Below, in pieces: positions 27,440 to 36,564 of a stretch of 64,000 bases of DNA (its first letter is position 1; the number at the start of each line of letters is the position of its first letter). Source of the DNA: Bacteroides sp. (GTDB lineage Bacteria; Bacteroidota; Bacteroidia; Bacteroidales; Bacteroidaceae); the NCBI GenBank assembly GCA_019414665.1, contig DXLO01000010.1, positions 1 to 64,000 on the forward strand, written 5' to 3'. The notes under the pieces are model-generated. The model was not told where the DNA came from. It saw only the letters and a program-made list of their open reading frames with translations, and searched no databases. A program made the position numbers and the translations under genes.

Positions 27440-29008
27440 ATGAACGCTGAAATAGAAAGAAGACGTACATTTGCGATTATTGCGCATCCGGATGCCGGTA
27501 AGACTTCGTTGACTGAAAAGTTATTGCTTTTCGGTGGACAGATTCAGGTGGCTGGAGCTGTTAAGTCGAATAAGATTAAGAAAACTGCGACATCCGACTG
27601 GATGGACATCGAAAAGCAACGTGGTATATCTGTAACAACTTCTGTGATGGAGTTTGATTATCACGACTATAAAATCAACATTCTAGATACTCCGGGACAC
27701 CAGGACTTTGCGGAAGATACTTACCGTACACTTACTGCTGTAGATAGTGTTATTATTGTTGTGGATGGTGCAAAGGGTGTGGAAACGCAGACACGTAAGC
27801 TGATGGAAGTATGTCGTATGCGTAACACTCCTGTTATTATTTTCGTCAACAAGATGGACCGTGAAGCAAAAGATCCGTTCGACTTGTTGGATGAACTGGA
27901 AGAAGAACTGGTTATCAATGTTCGTCCTCTGACATGGCCTATTGAAAGCGGTCCTCGTTTTAAGGGGGTATATAACATCTACGAACAGAAGTTGAATTTG
28001 TTTCAGCCTTCCAAGCAGGTAGTGACTGAAAAAGTAGAAGTTGATATCCATACAGAAGACCTGGATAATCATATTGGTACACCACTTGCTGATAAATTGC
28101 GTGGTGAGCTGGAACTGATTGACGGAGTATATCCGGTTTTCAATGTAGACGAATACCTGAAAGGCGAATTGGCACCTGTATTTTTCGGTTCTGCATTAAA
28201 TAACTTCGGTGTGCAGGAATTGTTGGATTGTTTCGTCGAAATTGCACCTAGTCCTCGTCCAGTACAAGCAGAAGAGCGTGCTGTAATGCCAGATGAGCCA
28301 AAGTTTACAGGTTTTGTCTTTAAGATTACGGCAAATATTGACCCGAACCATCGTTCATGTGTTGCTTTCTGTAAGGTTTGTTCGGGTAAGTTTACTCGTA
28401 ATACGCCTTATTTACATGTACGCCATAACAAGACGATGCGTTTTTCTTCGCCTACTCAGTTTATGGCACAGCGTAAGACTACGGTCGATGAGGCTTGGGC
28501 CGGTGATATTATTGGATTACCTGATAACGGAACATTTAAGATCGGAGATACATTGACCGAAGGAGAAGTGCTTCATTTTAAAGGCTTGCCTAGCTTCTCT
28601 CCTGAAATGTTCAAGTATATAGAAAATGCTGACCCGATGAAAACCAAGCAGTTGAATAAGGGTATTGATCAGCTGATGGACGAAGGTGTTGCTCAGTTGT
28701 TTGTCAATCAGTTTAATGGTCGAAAGATTATCGGAACAGTAGGTCAGTTGCAGTTTGAAGTTATTCAGTATCGTCTGGAGAATGAATACAATGCTAAATG
28801 CCGTTGGGAACCTATCAGTCTGTATAAAGCATGCTGGATAGAAAGTGATGATCCGGCTGAACTGGAAGCCTTCAAGAAACGTAAATACCAGTATATGGCG
28901 AAAGACCGTGAGGGACGTGATGTATTCCTGGCCGATAGCGGTTATGTTCTTCAGATGGCTCAGATGGACTTCAAGCATATTAAATTCCATTTTACGAGTG
29001 AGTTTTAA
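27440..29008 (+). CDS. prfC: Peptide chain release factor 3
   Basis: 522 residues, a translational GTPase that removes RF1/RF2 from the ribosome after termination. G1 AHPDAGKTSLTEKLL near residue 16, switch-I/G2 region RGISVTTSVMEF, G3 DTPGHQDFAEDTYRT near residue 80, and G4 NKMDRE near residue 137 are intact, followed by the RF3-specific domains (TGFVFKITANIDP, CRWEPISLY). Last gene of the LysE-DUF4924-rfbD-prfC run, closed by a terminator at 29107. Confidence 0.97.
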   Translation: MNAEIERRRTFAIIAHPDAGKTSLTEKLLLFGGQIQVAGAVKSNKIKKTATSDWMDIEKQRGISVTTSVMEFDYHDYKINILDTPGHQDFAEDTYRTLTAVDSVIIVVDGAKGVETQTRKLMEVCRMRNTPVIIFVNKMDREAKDPFDLLDELEEELVINVRPLTWPIESGPRFKGVYNIYEQKLNLFQPSKQVVTEKVEVDIHTEDLDNHIGTPLADKLRGELELIDGVYPVFNVDEYLKGELAPVFFGSALNNFGVQELLDCFVEIAPSPRPVQAEERAVMPDEPKFTGFVFKITANIDPNHRSCVAFCKVCSGKFTRNTPYLHVRHNKTMRFSSPTQFMAQRKTTVDEAWAGDIIGLPDNGTFKIGDTLTEGEVLHFKGLPSFSPEMFKYIENADPMKTKQLNKGIDQLMDEGVAQLFVNQFNGRKIIGTVGQLQFEVIQYRLENEYNAKCRWEPISLYKACWIESDDPAELEAFKKRKYQYMAKDREGRDVFLADSGYVLQMAQMDFKHIKFHFTSEF

Positions 29009-29106
29009 AGGAATCTGTAATAGTTAGAAGAATCACTTCAGGAAGAAAGACTTTTCAAAATAAAATATTAAAATACTATGTTCTGATTTGATTCTGAAAT
29101 GATATG

Positions 29107-29152
29107 AAAACCGGATGCATGTTTCATTGAAATATGTATCCGGTTTCTTTTT
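29107..29152 (+). terminator. Terminator after prfC
   Basis: AAAACCGGAT near 29107 pairs with ATCCGGTTT ending at 29147, with extra pairs in the inner stem, followed by CTTTTT. Confidence 0.85.
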
Positions 29153-29245
29153 ATGCATAAATATTTTTATACATTGTTGTTTTCGCATTCTCTATATGTA
29201 GAAGATTAAAAGACTTTAAATAGAGTATTTTTACAGAATATATTC

Positions 29246-29259
29246 TTGATATAAATCAA
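29246..29259 (+). promoter_or_regulatory. FNR/CRP-type palindrome upstream of the mini-protein gene
   Basis: TTGATATAAATCAA is an exact match to the FNR/ANR-type consensus TTGATnnnnATCAA; with flanking bases the palindrome is CTTGAT-ATAA-ATCAAG. Its centre lies about 83 bases upstream of the start predicted from the TATCTTTG at 29322. A half-site ACTTGAT follows at about 29274. The interval 29153-29355 holds no gene. Confidence 0.5.
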
Positions 29260-29321
29260 GTAAAATATGCTAATACTTGATTTTTAACTATTTCTATTTT
29301 TATAAATGCTTCATTAAATTT

Positions 29322-29329
29322 TATCTTTG
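29322..29329 (+). promoter_or_regulatory. Promoter -7 element of the 83-residue gene
   Basis: TATCTTTG, an exact TAnnTTTG, 27 bases before the ATG at 29356. Confidence 0.6.
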
Positions 29330-29355
29330 CGGCGCAAAACTAAAAACTTAACAAG

Positions 29356-29607
29356 ATGTCAGAAAACAAAACTGTAAAGTATCATATTCCGGAACAAGGA
29401 ATATATTTGTATGCTCGTACAAGTGAAGGTAAAACAGAAATGATTGTCTTGAACAGTACGGATAGAGAGCAAGTTCTGCCAAGTAGTCATTATCAAGCTT
29501 TGACAAAAGAATCTAAGGAAGGAAAGATTGTTTCAACAGGTAAGAAAATTGATTTTACAGAGAATCTTACTTTGTCTGCTCGTCAGTCACTGGTAATCGA
29601 ATTTTAA
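29356..29607 (+). CDS. Free-standing cyclomaltodextrinase C-terminal-like domain protein
   Basis: 83 residues without a signal peptide. The sequence VKYHIPEQGIYLYARTSEGKTEMIVLNSTDREQVL, then GKKIDFTENLTLSARQSLVIEF (pieces quoted: PEQGIYLYAR, EMIVLNSTD, LSARQSLVIEF), looks like the small beta-sandwich that closes neopullulanase/cyclomaltodextrinase enzymes of the SusA type. Here it stands alone: its own promoter and leader precede the ATG, an FNR-type site lies upstream and a terminator follows, so it is a complete small gene and not the broken end of an amylase. Function unknown; carbohydrate binding or regulation is only a guess. Confidence 0.65.
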   Translation: MSENKTVKYHIPEQGIYLYARTSEGKTEMIVLNSTDREQVLPSSHYQALTKESKEGKIVSTGKKIDFTENLTLSARQSLVIEF

Positions 29608-29630
29608 TAAGACTGATTAGATTTATATAA

Positions 29631-29682
29631 AACAGAGAGGTGAAAGGAATCTTGAAAAAGATATTTTTACCTCTCTGTTTTT
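29631..29682. terminator. Terminator between two convergent genes
   Basis: AACAGAGAGGT (29631-29641) pairs with ACCTCTCTGTT (29669-29679), followed by T5. It can serve the mini-protein gene and, less strongly, the convergent minus-strand operon. Confidence 0.82.
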
Positions 29683-29697
29683 ATTATACAATTGAGA

Positions 29698-30867
29698 TTA
29701 ATCTCCCCGATAATAATATAATAAAGAATGTCTGGCTATGAAGTCTGCGTTCTGCTGTACCAGTTCTTTTTCTGTTCCGTCGGGTAGTTGTGCGTCGGGA
29801 ATAAGTTTGTTGTTTATGCAGTGTACTAATAGGTCGGGTGGACAAAGCATTTCTTCTGTAAGCATACGGAAAGCATTTGCTTGTGCTTTTTCGCTGTCAT
29901 AAAGTGGGTTTTCCCGATCAGCAATATATTCACAGATATCTTTCGCAAGCAATACTCCTTTTTCTGGTTCTGTCATTAAAATGAAATTTTTATATTCTTT
30001 CATTTGAGGGAGAGTATGGTTGTCATCATCTTGCCATTTGAGAACATTTACCAGAAAGCGGCGTAGTTCGGTGTAACCGTTCAGATAAACAATTCTCTTG
30101 CCATTTGTACCTTCAATAAAATTACGGTATATTTCCCGATTCTTGTCCTGAATTTCTTGTGGAATTTCCGGGTTACCGGTAAAGAGTCCGTTTATTTGTT
30201 TCCAGGCATTTGACGTTGTAAGCAGGGAAATCCATTCATGCAGGAACAATGCCAGTGGGCCGACGGGTACAATAAAACGGTCATTTGGAGCAATTTGTTC
30301 GATATAAGGTAGCATCGAAGGCTCTGTCAGGTAACTATGTCCGAATAGCCATGTCAGTTTACGGTCTGCTTCTACAGCGGTGCCCGGATGGTCGAAATAA
30401 TGATTTAAGGATTCATTTTCGGGAGCATTTTCATAAGCTTCCTCCAAGATTCCGTAAAAGATTCCTGCCTGTTCTTCAATAGCGTGTTCATTGGGATTTA
30501 TATATGTCTTTTCGTGCAGAGAAGCTGCTTTCTGCCATGTATTCCAAATGATAAAACGGATATCTTCCTCGTTTATTTCATCAGCTACGTAATTGGAGTT
30601 TGTAGGGTAAAAGGGAAGATACTTGCCGTACAAACGTTTGTGTTCGGCTGTAAAACTTTGCCATAATCCTAATTCTGATATCTGATCTTCCAGATAGGCA
30701 GCAATGTACATACTTAATTTTTTACGGAAAATATCCGGTAGTGTGGTTAATGTACAAGCACTATATAGTTTGTTCGACAGGTTTACAAAATAACTGTCTG
30801 AAGGTTGTACGGCTGTATATGGATGTATTTTCAGCCAGTCGTTGGTATAAATCTGAAGCTTATTCAT
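29698..30867 (-). CDS. Uncharacterised protein, DUF3843-like
   Basis: 389 residues, predicted cytosolic, rich in aromatic residues and helices, with no signal peptide or membrane span. Stretches such as WLKIHPYTAVQPSDSYFVNLSN at the start and LLVHCINNKLIPDAQLPDG near the end resemble a Bacteroidales-specific family that I recall as DUF3843; I am not certain of the number. No catalytic motif stands out. It lies 15 bases downstream of an MFS transporter gene on the same strand and is the last gene of that unit. Confidence 0.6.
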   Translation of the reverse strand: MNKLQIYTNDWLKIHPYTAVQPSDSYFVNLSNKLYSACTLTTLPDIFRKKLSMYIAAYLEDQISELGLWQSFTAEHKRLYGKYLPFYPTNSNYVADEINEEDIRFIIWNTWQKAASLHEKTYINPNEHAIEEQAGIFYGILEEAYENAPENESLNHYFDHPGTAVEADRKLTWLFGHSYLTEPSMLPYIEQIAPNDRFIVPVGPLALFLHEWISLLTTSNAWKQINGLFTGNPEIPQEIQDKNREIYRNFIEGTNGKRIVYLNGYTELRRFLVNVLKWQDDDNHTLPQMKEYKNFILMTEPEKGVLLAKDICEYIADRENPLYDSEKAQANAFRMLTEEMLCPPDLLVHCINNKLIPDAQLPDGTEKELVQQNADFIARHSLLYYYRGD

Positions 30868-30882
30868 GGCAGTGAAAATGAA

Positions 30883-32058
30883 TTAATGTTTAGAAAAGGC
30901 AGTGATCAGTAATGAACAACTTGCCAGACAGATACCTACACCTGTAACTCCAGCCCATCCGAACTGGTGCCAGAATGTACCGGCAAGGAATGTTCCAAGT
31001 GATCCTCCCAGAAAATATGTTGTCATGAAAATAGTATTGACTCTGTTCGAGGCTTGTGGAACGAGCGACAATGCACAAGTCTGATTGCTTATCTGTACAC
31101 ACTGCATACCGATATCAATCAGAATAATACCGGCTATGATTCCGATATAGCTGTCCTGAAAAAAATAGAGGATAAGCCATGAGAGAATCATGATGCTGCA
31201 ACCTATGTAATTGAACATTCTAATTCCCAGTATACGTACAAACTTACCGACAAAGGAAGCAGTCATAGCTCCGGCAATACCACATAAACCAAGCATACCG
31301 ATGACATTGTTTCCGGCGTAGAAAGGAGCTCCGCTCATTTTAAAGGCCAGGCATGCCCATAAAGTAAGAAAACATCCAAAACAGATTCCGGCACGTAGAG
31401 AAACCAGTCGCAGTGTAGCATTTTCCTTTACCAAAGTAAATACAGATTTCATTAGTCCGGTGTAAGTACCTTTATAGTTAGAAGGCATGTCAGGCAATAT
31501 GCGGACAATAACGAATATGCAGATAAGCATTAATACAGAAGCAATGTAAAAAATGGTTCTCCATCCCCAGTATTCTCCGACAATACCACTTACAACCCGC
31601 GAGCCAAGGATTCCTGTCAGCAGTCCGCTTACCAGAACTCCTACATTTTGTGCTTTCTTTTCCGGCTGTGAAAACTGTGCTGCTATCGGAATGAAAATCT
31701 GTGGCATGACAGAGCAGATGCCCGTAATCAGCGAAGCCAGTAAAACAAAATAAATGTTTTGGGCTACAGCAAATCCCAGCATGCTTACGGAAAGTAAAAG
31801 GAAGTTGATAACAATGATGTTACGGCGTTTATATAAATCTCCAAGGGGAATAATGAATAACAATCCAAGCGCATAACCGATTTGGGTAGTCATTGGAATC
31901 AGGTTCGCTGTAAACTCAGAAACCCGTAAGTCCTCACTTATTTTATTTAGCAATGGTTGGTTATAATACAGATTGGCAACGGATATTCCCGCAATAATAG
32001 CCAGCATCCACAATAGTGATGCTGGGATTCCTTTATTTTCTTCTAAAACTCGTTTCAT
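30883..32058 (-). CDS. Major facilitator superfamily transporter
   Basis: 391 residues and twelve predicted spans. The loop between spans 2 and 3 holds the family motif as GDLYKRRN, and the N-terminal half has the YYNQPLLNKISEDL region seen in sugar-efflux/multidrug-like MFS proteins of the YfcJ/YgaY type. Substrate unknown. Second gene of a three-gene minus-strand unit: 28 bases after the 217-residue protein and 15 before the DUF3843-like gene. Confidence 0.85.
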   Translation of the reverse strand: MKRVLEENKGIPASLLWMLAIIAGISVANLYYNQPLLNKISEDLRVSEFTANLIPMTTQIGYALGLLFIIPLGDLYKRRNIIVINFLLLSVSMLGFAVAQNIYFVLLASLITGICSVMPQIFIPIAAQFSQPEKKAQNVGVLVSGLLTGILGSRVVSGIVGEYWGWRTIFYIASVLMLICIFVIVRILPDMPSNYKGTYTGLMKSVFTLVKENATLRLVSLRAGICFGCFLTLWACLAFKMSGAPFYAGNNVIGMLGLCGIAGAMTASFVGKFVRILGIRMFNYIGCSIMILSWLILYFFQDSYIGIIAGIILIDIGMQCVQISNQTCALSLVPQASNRVNTIFMTTYFLGGSLGTFLAGTFWHQFGWAGVTGVGICLASCSLLITAFSKH

Positions 32059-32086
32059 GCCGCAAATTTACGTATTTTTTGCGAGC

Positions 32087-32740
32087 TTATTCTGTTTTTG
32101 TCTCGATAGGAACTGTATTTTCTTTGTATGCGGCAAATCCTTTTACCTTTACCCGTTCTTTCTTTTCTTCTTCTGCTACGGCAGTATTGCCCAGTTGATT
32201 CATGTATTCTTTTATAGCATTGTGGGTGTCGAAGAAATAGTCGAGCAACATTTTCAAGTGGTCTTCCAGTTCACCTTCGTTGGGTGAGAAAAAAGTGTGG
32301 CAGTGTGAATGGATTCCTACGGTCTTTTCATCTTCATCTACCATAAAAACTGTTGTAACCAATGAATTGACATTGACTAGATTGATGATTTCTTTCAGGT
32401 AAGGAAAAGCCTCGTTGTCAGTATTGATTGATCCCCACCAAGGATTCCATATCATGATGAAACGGTTTTCCTCTTCGGCAGCGATATAAAAATCATCTCC
32501 CTGATATTTAAATGTAACATGTCCTTCATTGTTTATTTCAGGCTGGCAGCCGATTTTTTTCAGCACGCTGATAACAAGTTCTTGTGTACTTATGCTCTCT
32601 AGCTCTGTCTTTGTCATACGTTCTAAATGTTCCAGACGTTTCTTCCGGATGTTCATTGTTTTCAATACGAGCAGGACTACGGGCCACATGGCCAGTGCGA
32701 TGACGGCTATCAGGATGGTGATGTCTGTTATGTTATTCAT
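32087..32740 (-). CDS. Uncharacterised protein with one N-terminal membrane span
   Basis: 217 residues. Residues about 6-30 form a hydrophobic anchor followed by a basic stretch (NIRKKRLEHLERM), which puts the rest in the cytoplasm. The soluble part (QELVISVLKKIGCQPEIN, then YQGDDFYIAAEEENRFIMIWNPWWG) has the alternating strand/helix look of YbjN/type III-chaperone-like folds, but this is only a resemblance. The C terminus is charged and probably flexible. First gene of the unit that continues with MFS and DUF3843-like genes; divergent from the DUF4251 gene. Confidence 0.7.
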   Translation of the reverse strand: MNNITDITILIAVIALAMWPVVLLVLKTMNIRKKRLEHLERMTKTELESISTQELVISVLKKIGCQPEINNEGHVTFKYQGDDFYIAAEEENRFIMIWNPWWGSINTDNEAFPYLKEIINLVNVNSLVTTVFMVDEDEKTVGIHSHCHTFFSPNEGELEDHLKMLLDYFFDTHNAIKEYMNQLGNTAVAEEEKKERVKVKGFAAYKENTVPIETKTE

Positions 32741-32872
32741 AATTAGAGATTTTTAGGTTACACATAAAAGATTGCTTTGTGTTTCTCTAAAGATACTAAT
32801 TATAAATGTGAAAAGAATTTTTTATCAGGCTTTTATACTTTTTTAAATGATATGTATGCAGCAAAAGAGCAA

Positions 32873-32880
32873 TATATTTG
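32873..32880 (+). promoter_or_regulatory. Promoter -7 element for the DUF4251 operon
   Basis: TATATTTG, an exact TAnnTTTG, 34 bases before the ATG at 32915. It rules out the longer upstream frame that starts at 32777. Confidence 0.6.
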
Positions 32881-32914
32881 TTTTATAATTGAAACTTTTA
32901 AAAAGAAGAAGCTT

Positions 32915-33472
32915 ATGAAAAAGATTGTATTATTTATGATAATGACCTTGACCTTATTGGCGGGGCATATTCAGGCACAAGACACAGAGAAGAAGTTGTC
33001 TCGTGAAGAGAAAAAAGCTTTGCAAGAACAGTTGGATAGCTTGTTTGCTGTCGAAGCTATACAGGCTATTAATGAAAAGGCTTTTACATTGGAAGCTGAC
33101 CAGGTTGTATTTAAATACGGCAATATGGCTTACGTTAATTCGAATACGAATTTTGTTTCCGTAAAAGGCGATAAAGCTGTAGTGCAGGTGGCATTCAATA
33201 TACCTGTCAGTGGTCCGAACGGAATAGGTGGCGTAACTGTTGATGGCAGTGTTTCCGATTATGAAGTAAAGACTGATAAAAAAGGAAATCTTTCACTTTC
33301 GATGAATGTAATGGGAACAGGTATTTCTGCCCGGGTAAATATCAGTATGCCGAAGGGAACAAACAAAGCTACGGTGGAAATCAATCCTAATTTCAATTCC
33401 AACCGAATGACGTTGAACGGAGTGGTTTTGCCTATACAGAAAAGCAGTGTCTTTAAGGGACGTTCATTGTGA
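32915..33472 (+). CDS. DUF4251 family exported protein
   Basis: 185 residues with a signal peptide (MKKIVLFMIMTLTLLAGHIQAQ). The mature part begins with a lysine/glutamate-rich helix (KKLSREEKKALQEQLDSLF) and continues as a beta-rich domain with VSGPNGIGGVTVDGSVSDYEV, typical of DUF4251, a Bacteroidetes envelope family of unknown function. The start at 32915 is fixed by the signal peptide and by the promoter motif. First gene of a three-gene envelope cluster with a DUF4136 lipoprotein and a beta-barrel protein. Confidence 0.82.
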   Translation: MKKIVLFMIMTLTLLAGHIQAQDTEKKLSREEKKALQEQLDSLFAVEAIQAINEKAFTLEADQVVFKYGNMAYVNSNTNFVSVKGDKAVVQVAFNIPVSGPNGIGGVTVDGSVSDYEVKTDKKGNLSLSMNVMGTGISARVNISMPKGTNKATVEINPNFNSNRMTLNGVVLPIQKSSVFKGRSL

Positions 33473-33501
33473 TATTTGTAAATATAATGAATTTAAGACT
33501 T

Positions 33502-34155
33502 ATGAAAAAGATTTTATTTATTATGGCTTGCATGACGGGAGTATTTATGGCGTCGTGCGAAAAAGATCCAGATATGGGAGAACTGGATGCAGATCTGGTG
33601 GTATATACAGACCATGACAGTAATACAGACTTCAGTAGTTTTCAGACTTATTTCTTGCCGGATAGTATTTTGGAAGCAAGTGGAGTACATGCTTCATACT
33701 GGAAGGATGAGAATGCTAAAATGATTATCAGCGCGGTAGAAAGTCAGATGAATCGTCGGGGATATGAACGTATTACTGACCCGGAATTAAAAGATCAGGC
33801 AAATATAGGTTTGCAGCTCTCATATGTTTCACAAACCAATCAGGTGATAACTGGTGGTGGCTATTGGGGCGATCCGTTTGGCGGCTGGTGGAGCAGTGGC
33901 TTTTGGGGACCCTGGTGGAGTGGATGGTATTATTCATATCCTGTAACTTATAGCTATGATACTAATACGCTGGTTATGGAAATAGTCGACTTGACTGATA
34001 AAAGTGAAGATGGCACTCAGAAAAAGCTTCCGGTTGTATGGTATGCCAGTGCATCCGGCTTCCAGTATAATAATAGTAAAATAAACATGCAGCTATTACT
34101 GAATGGAGTTGATCAGGCTTTCAATCAGTCTACTTATATCAATACTGAAAAATAA
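33502..34155 (+). CDS. DUF4136 family lipoprotein
   Basis: 217 residues with a lipoprotein signal (MKKILFIMACMTGVFMASC, lipid site Cys19), so it is anchored to a membrane. The mature domain starts with VVYTDHDSNTDFSSFQTYFLPDS, the DUF4136 entry motif, and has a Gly/Trp-rich insert near the middle (YWGDPFGGWWSSGFWGPWWS). Function unknown. The frame is open 11 codons further upstream, overlapping the DUF4251 stop; the ATG that begins the lipoprotein signal was chosen. It sits between the DUF4251 and beta-barrel genes. Confidence 0.85.
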   Translation: MKKILFIMACMTGVFMASCEKDPDMGELDADLVVYTDHDSNTDFSSFQTYFLPDSILEASGVHASYWKDENAKMIISAVESQMNRRGYERITDPELKDQANIGLQLSYVSQTNQVITGGGYWGDPFGGWWSSGFWGPWWSGWYYSYPVTYSYDTNTLVMEIVDLTDKSEDGTQKKLPVVWYASASGFQYNNSKINMQLLLNGVDQAFNQSTYINTEK

Positions 34156-34170
34156 TGGAGGATGTTAATA

Positions 34171-34803
34171 ATGAAAACAAATAGTATATTCAAAAAACTG
34201 GCCTTGGCATTCTGTGCTTTGGCTATGTTTGCAACGCAAAGCTACGCTCAGTGGGATTCTCAAAAGGCACATCTTATTGTTGATTGGCAGATGAATGCAC
34301 CGGTTTCTACAGATTTTGCCGATAAGATAAGCGGATGGGGAATGAATTTTGAAGGGCTGTATGAGTTGACACCTCGTTGGTCGGCAGGAGCCTTTATTAA
34401 TTTTCATACCAATCATAAATATATAGGCAGACAGACACTTCAGCTATCTCCAACTGAGGCATTGACAACAGATCAGCAGCGCTCAGCCTATCAGTTACCT
34501 TTTGGTGCAAGTGTTTCCTATAATTTGTATAACGGCAGATATGTGAAACCGTATGTTGGTGTAAAACTGGGAGCTGCTTTTACTCGTTATACTACATACT
34601 ACGGTACAGGAGGAGTATACGATGACGGATGGGGATTTTATGCCTCTCCAGAACTTGGTTTAAAAATATATCCTTCTCCTTATCGCCGCTTTGGTTTCCA
34701 CATAGCAGGATATTATAATTATATGACTAATGAAATGTCAACGCTTACTGGAGATGTGACAGGACAAAGTAATGTCGGTTTTCGTTTGGGTGTAATCTTT
34801 TAA
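34171..34803 (+). CDS. Outer-membrane beta-barrel protein
   Basis: 210 residues. Signal peptide MKTNSIFKKLALAFCALAMFATQSYAQ, then eight or so amphipathic strands with aromatic ends, finishing in VGFRLGVIF, a C-terminal phenylalanine typical of outer-membrane barrels (OmpA/OmpX-like size). An alternative ATG lies three codons upstream at 34162. Third gene of the envelope cluster; a strong terminator follows 25 bases after the stop. Confidence 0.85.
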   Translation: MKTNSIFKKLALAFCALAMFATQSYAQWDSQKAHLIVDWQMNAPVSTDFADKISGWGMNFEGLYELTPRWSAGAFINFHTNHKYIGRQTLQLSPTEALTTDQQRSAYQLPFGASVSYNLYNGRYVKPYVGVKLGAAFTRYTTYYGTGGVYDDGWGFYASPELGLKIYPSPYRRFGFHIAGYYNYMTNEMSTLTGDVTGQSNVGFRLGVIF

Positions 34804-34827
34804 TTCCTGAGATTTACACGTTTTTAT

Positions 34828-34874
34828 AAAAGGCTCTATCATTCCAACAAGTGGGGAACTGATAGAGCCTTTTG
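34828..34874 (+). terminator. Terminator of the envelope cluster
   Basis: AAAGGCTCTATCA pairs with TGATAGAGCCTTTT over 34829-34874, a 13-base stem. Confidence 0.88.
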
Positions 34875-34935
34875 GCTTTCTGTAATTTCAGAAAATACTC
34901 AGTTTATTTCTATGTGTGTTATATTTCAGACTGTC

Positions 34936-36003
34936 TTATTTTCTTATTCTTTTTTGCCATTGAGCATATTCTTTATAAACATTTTCTCCAGATCGGTTCA
35001 GCCAGCTGTATCCATTACGACGCTCATAGCCGATTTCGGACAGATGATAGCGCTTTATACCATCCCGGTCGCAGAAAAAAGGACGGTTAGTTTCTAGTTC
35101 ATAAAATCTTGCCCACATTGGCTTACAGTCTTCACATGGTGCTACACGGCGGTCTTTCTTTCCATCCTTATTGATGAAGGATTCTATTTTAATGCCTTTT
35201 ATCTCTGAATCTTTGAACCATTGTACTGCTGATTCTATACTTTGAATAACCTCTGCTGAAGGATTAGGAAGCTGCATTAAATAAATTACGATATTAGCCG
35301 ATTCTGCTCCGCTCAGTGACGGAAGCTCATAAGCTCGCGCTTTTGCCGGAGCAAATGTTTCACGGTCGTGCTGTGCGCACCAAACGGTAAGTTTACCATG
35401 CTGTTTAACCTGTGTTTTGAGTATACATTCTACTCCTTTATCTATTGCTTTCTGAGCTTTTTGGCGGGTTGATTCTGGCAGGTAGGTGAAAGGGGATTTT
35501 CCGTTACTTACATCGCGAAGCAGATTCATTACATTTATCATGGCGTTATCGTTGTAAGTTATTTGGACATAGTATCCTTTAGGACGCGGATAAAACTGAG
35601 GCCACCCACCGTTTTCGTATTGAGCTTCGAACAGATAGTCCAGTCCGCGTATAGCCGCTTCTTTATATGTTTCGTCGTGAGTAGCGTTGTATAATCTGGA
35701 AAGATAGATTATTTCTGTTGTGGTGGCTCCATTGTCAATCGTACTGGCATTGACGTCATTTTTGATTTCCAAAGCTTTTTCTTTGTTGTCGGGTGTCTGA
35801 AAAAAATTAATGTTTTTGGGCCATCCGCCTGTTGGTTGCTGGTATAAAAGAACTGTTTCTGCCACTTCTTTTGCTTTGGGAGTAGTGAAAAAAGAGTCTT
35901 CCAGCCGAGGAGCTTCTTTTACCCACTTTTTGTAACTTATTTCTTGTGCCTGTATGGTATTGAGACTGCATACAGCAATGGCTGTGAGAATTAGATTTTT
36001 CAT
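34936..36003 (-). CDS. pelA: Pectate lyase, polysaccharide lyase family 10
   Basis: 355 residues when started at the ATG of the signal peptide (MKNLILTAIAVCSLNTIQAQ); the frame is open 25 codons upstream, but those are not signal-like. It cleaves polygalacturonate by beta-elimination outside the cytoplasm. The PL10 pattern is visible: QQPTGGWPKNINF, STIDNGATTTEI (calcium/substrate aspartate), TYNDNAMINVM, and the catalytic arginine region CAQHDRETFAPAKARAYELPS. No SusC/SusD pair flanks it, so it is an isolated enzyme gene here. It ends convergent with the envelope cluster. Confidence 0.93.
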   Translation of the reverse strand: MKNLILTAIAVCSLNTIQAQEISYKKWVKEAPRLEDSFFTTPKAKEVAETVLLYQQPTGGWPKNINFFQTPDNKEKALEIKNDVNASTIDNGATTTEIIYLSRLYNATHDETYKEAAIRGLDYLFEAQYENGGWPQFYPRPKGYYVQITYNDNAMINVMNLLRDVSNGKSPFTYLPESTRQKAQKAIDKGVECILKTQVKQHGKLTVWCAQHDRETFAPAKARAYELPSLSGAESANIVIYLMQLPNPSAEVIQSIESAVQWFKDSEIKGIKIESFINKDGKKDRRVAPCEDCKPMWARFYELETNRPFFCDRDGIKRYHLSEIGYERRNGYSWLNRSGENVYKEYAQWQKRIRK

Positions 36004-36088
36004 AGATTTGTGTGTTTTTAGAATTGTCGTTTGTTTTAAATGTGTATACAAAAGTACTAAATCCATCGGATTGTGCAAGTGTAAATAA

Positions 36089-36134
36089 AAAACATCCGGC
36101 TAAATCTATGTGTACAAGATCTAACCGGATGTTT
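36089..36134 (-). terminator. Terminator after the DUF1573 gene
   Basis: AAACATCCGG at about 36090 pairs with CCGGATGTTT ending at 36134; the inner ATCT/AGAT bases extend the stem. The minus-strand U tract is short and mixed. Confidence 0.75.
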
Positions 36135-36156
36135 GTTATTGTGAGTTTATTGTCTT

Positions 36157-36564
36157 TTAGTTCTGTTGAGGTTCTGAACCTTTAGGTGTCATATCACCTT
36201 CGATGTAAAGACGTACCACCTCTTGTTTGGCATTGGTACGTAATGTAATCGACTTGCGGAAATGACCGGGAAATTTTCCGGCTCCGTTGTAAGTAACTGT
36301 TATTTCTCCGCTTTCACCAGCCTTGATTGGTTCTTTGGGATATTGTGGTACTGTACATCCGCATGATGCGATAGCTTGATGAATTACCAGCGGACCATTT
36401 CCTGTATTGGTGAATTTGAATTTGCAAGTGACTTTAGGGTTATTTTCGGAAAAAGCTCCAAAGTTATGTGTTGTCTTTTCGAACTTGATTTCGGCTGTAC
36501 CCTGAGCGATGACCATCAGTACTGCCACAACTAAAAGTAATGTGGTTAAGATAGTTTTTTTCAT
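36157..36564 (-). CDS. DUF1573 family exported protein
   Basis: 135 residues: a signal peptide (MKKTILTTLLLVVAVLMVIAQG), then one DUF1573/Ig-like domain with the family stretch FEKTTHNFGAFSENNPKV, CKFKFTNTGNGPLVI and ASCGCTVPQYPKEPI. These small periplasmic or outer-surface domains are abundant in Bacteroidetes; function unknown. It has the two-cysteine CGC motif typical of the family. Single-gene unit. Confidence 0.88.
   Translation of the reverse strand: MKKTILTTLLLVVAVLMVIAQGTAEIKFEKTTHNFGAFSENNPKVTCKFKFTNTGNGPLVIHQAIASCGCTVPQYPKEPIKAGESGEITVTYNGAGKFPGHFRKSITLRTNAKQEVVRLYIEGDMTPKGSEPQQN

Noticed and set aside
29356..29607. Broken 3' end of an amylase gene (pseudogene)
   Set aside because: The frame has its own promoter, leader and ATG, with no upstream remnant of an amylase catalytic domain.
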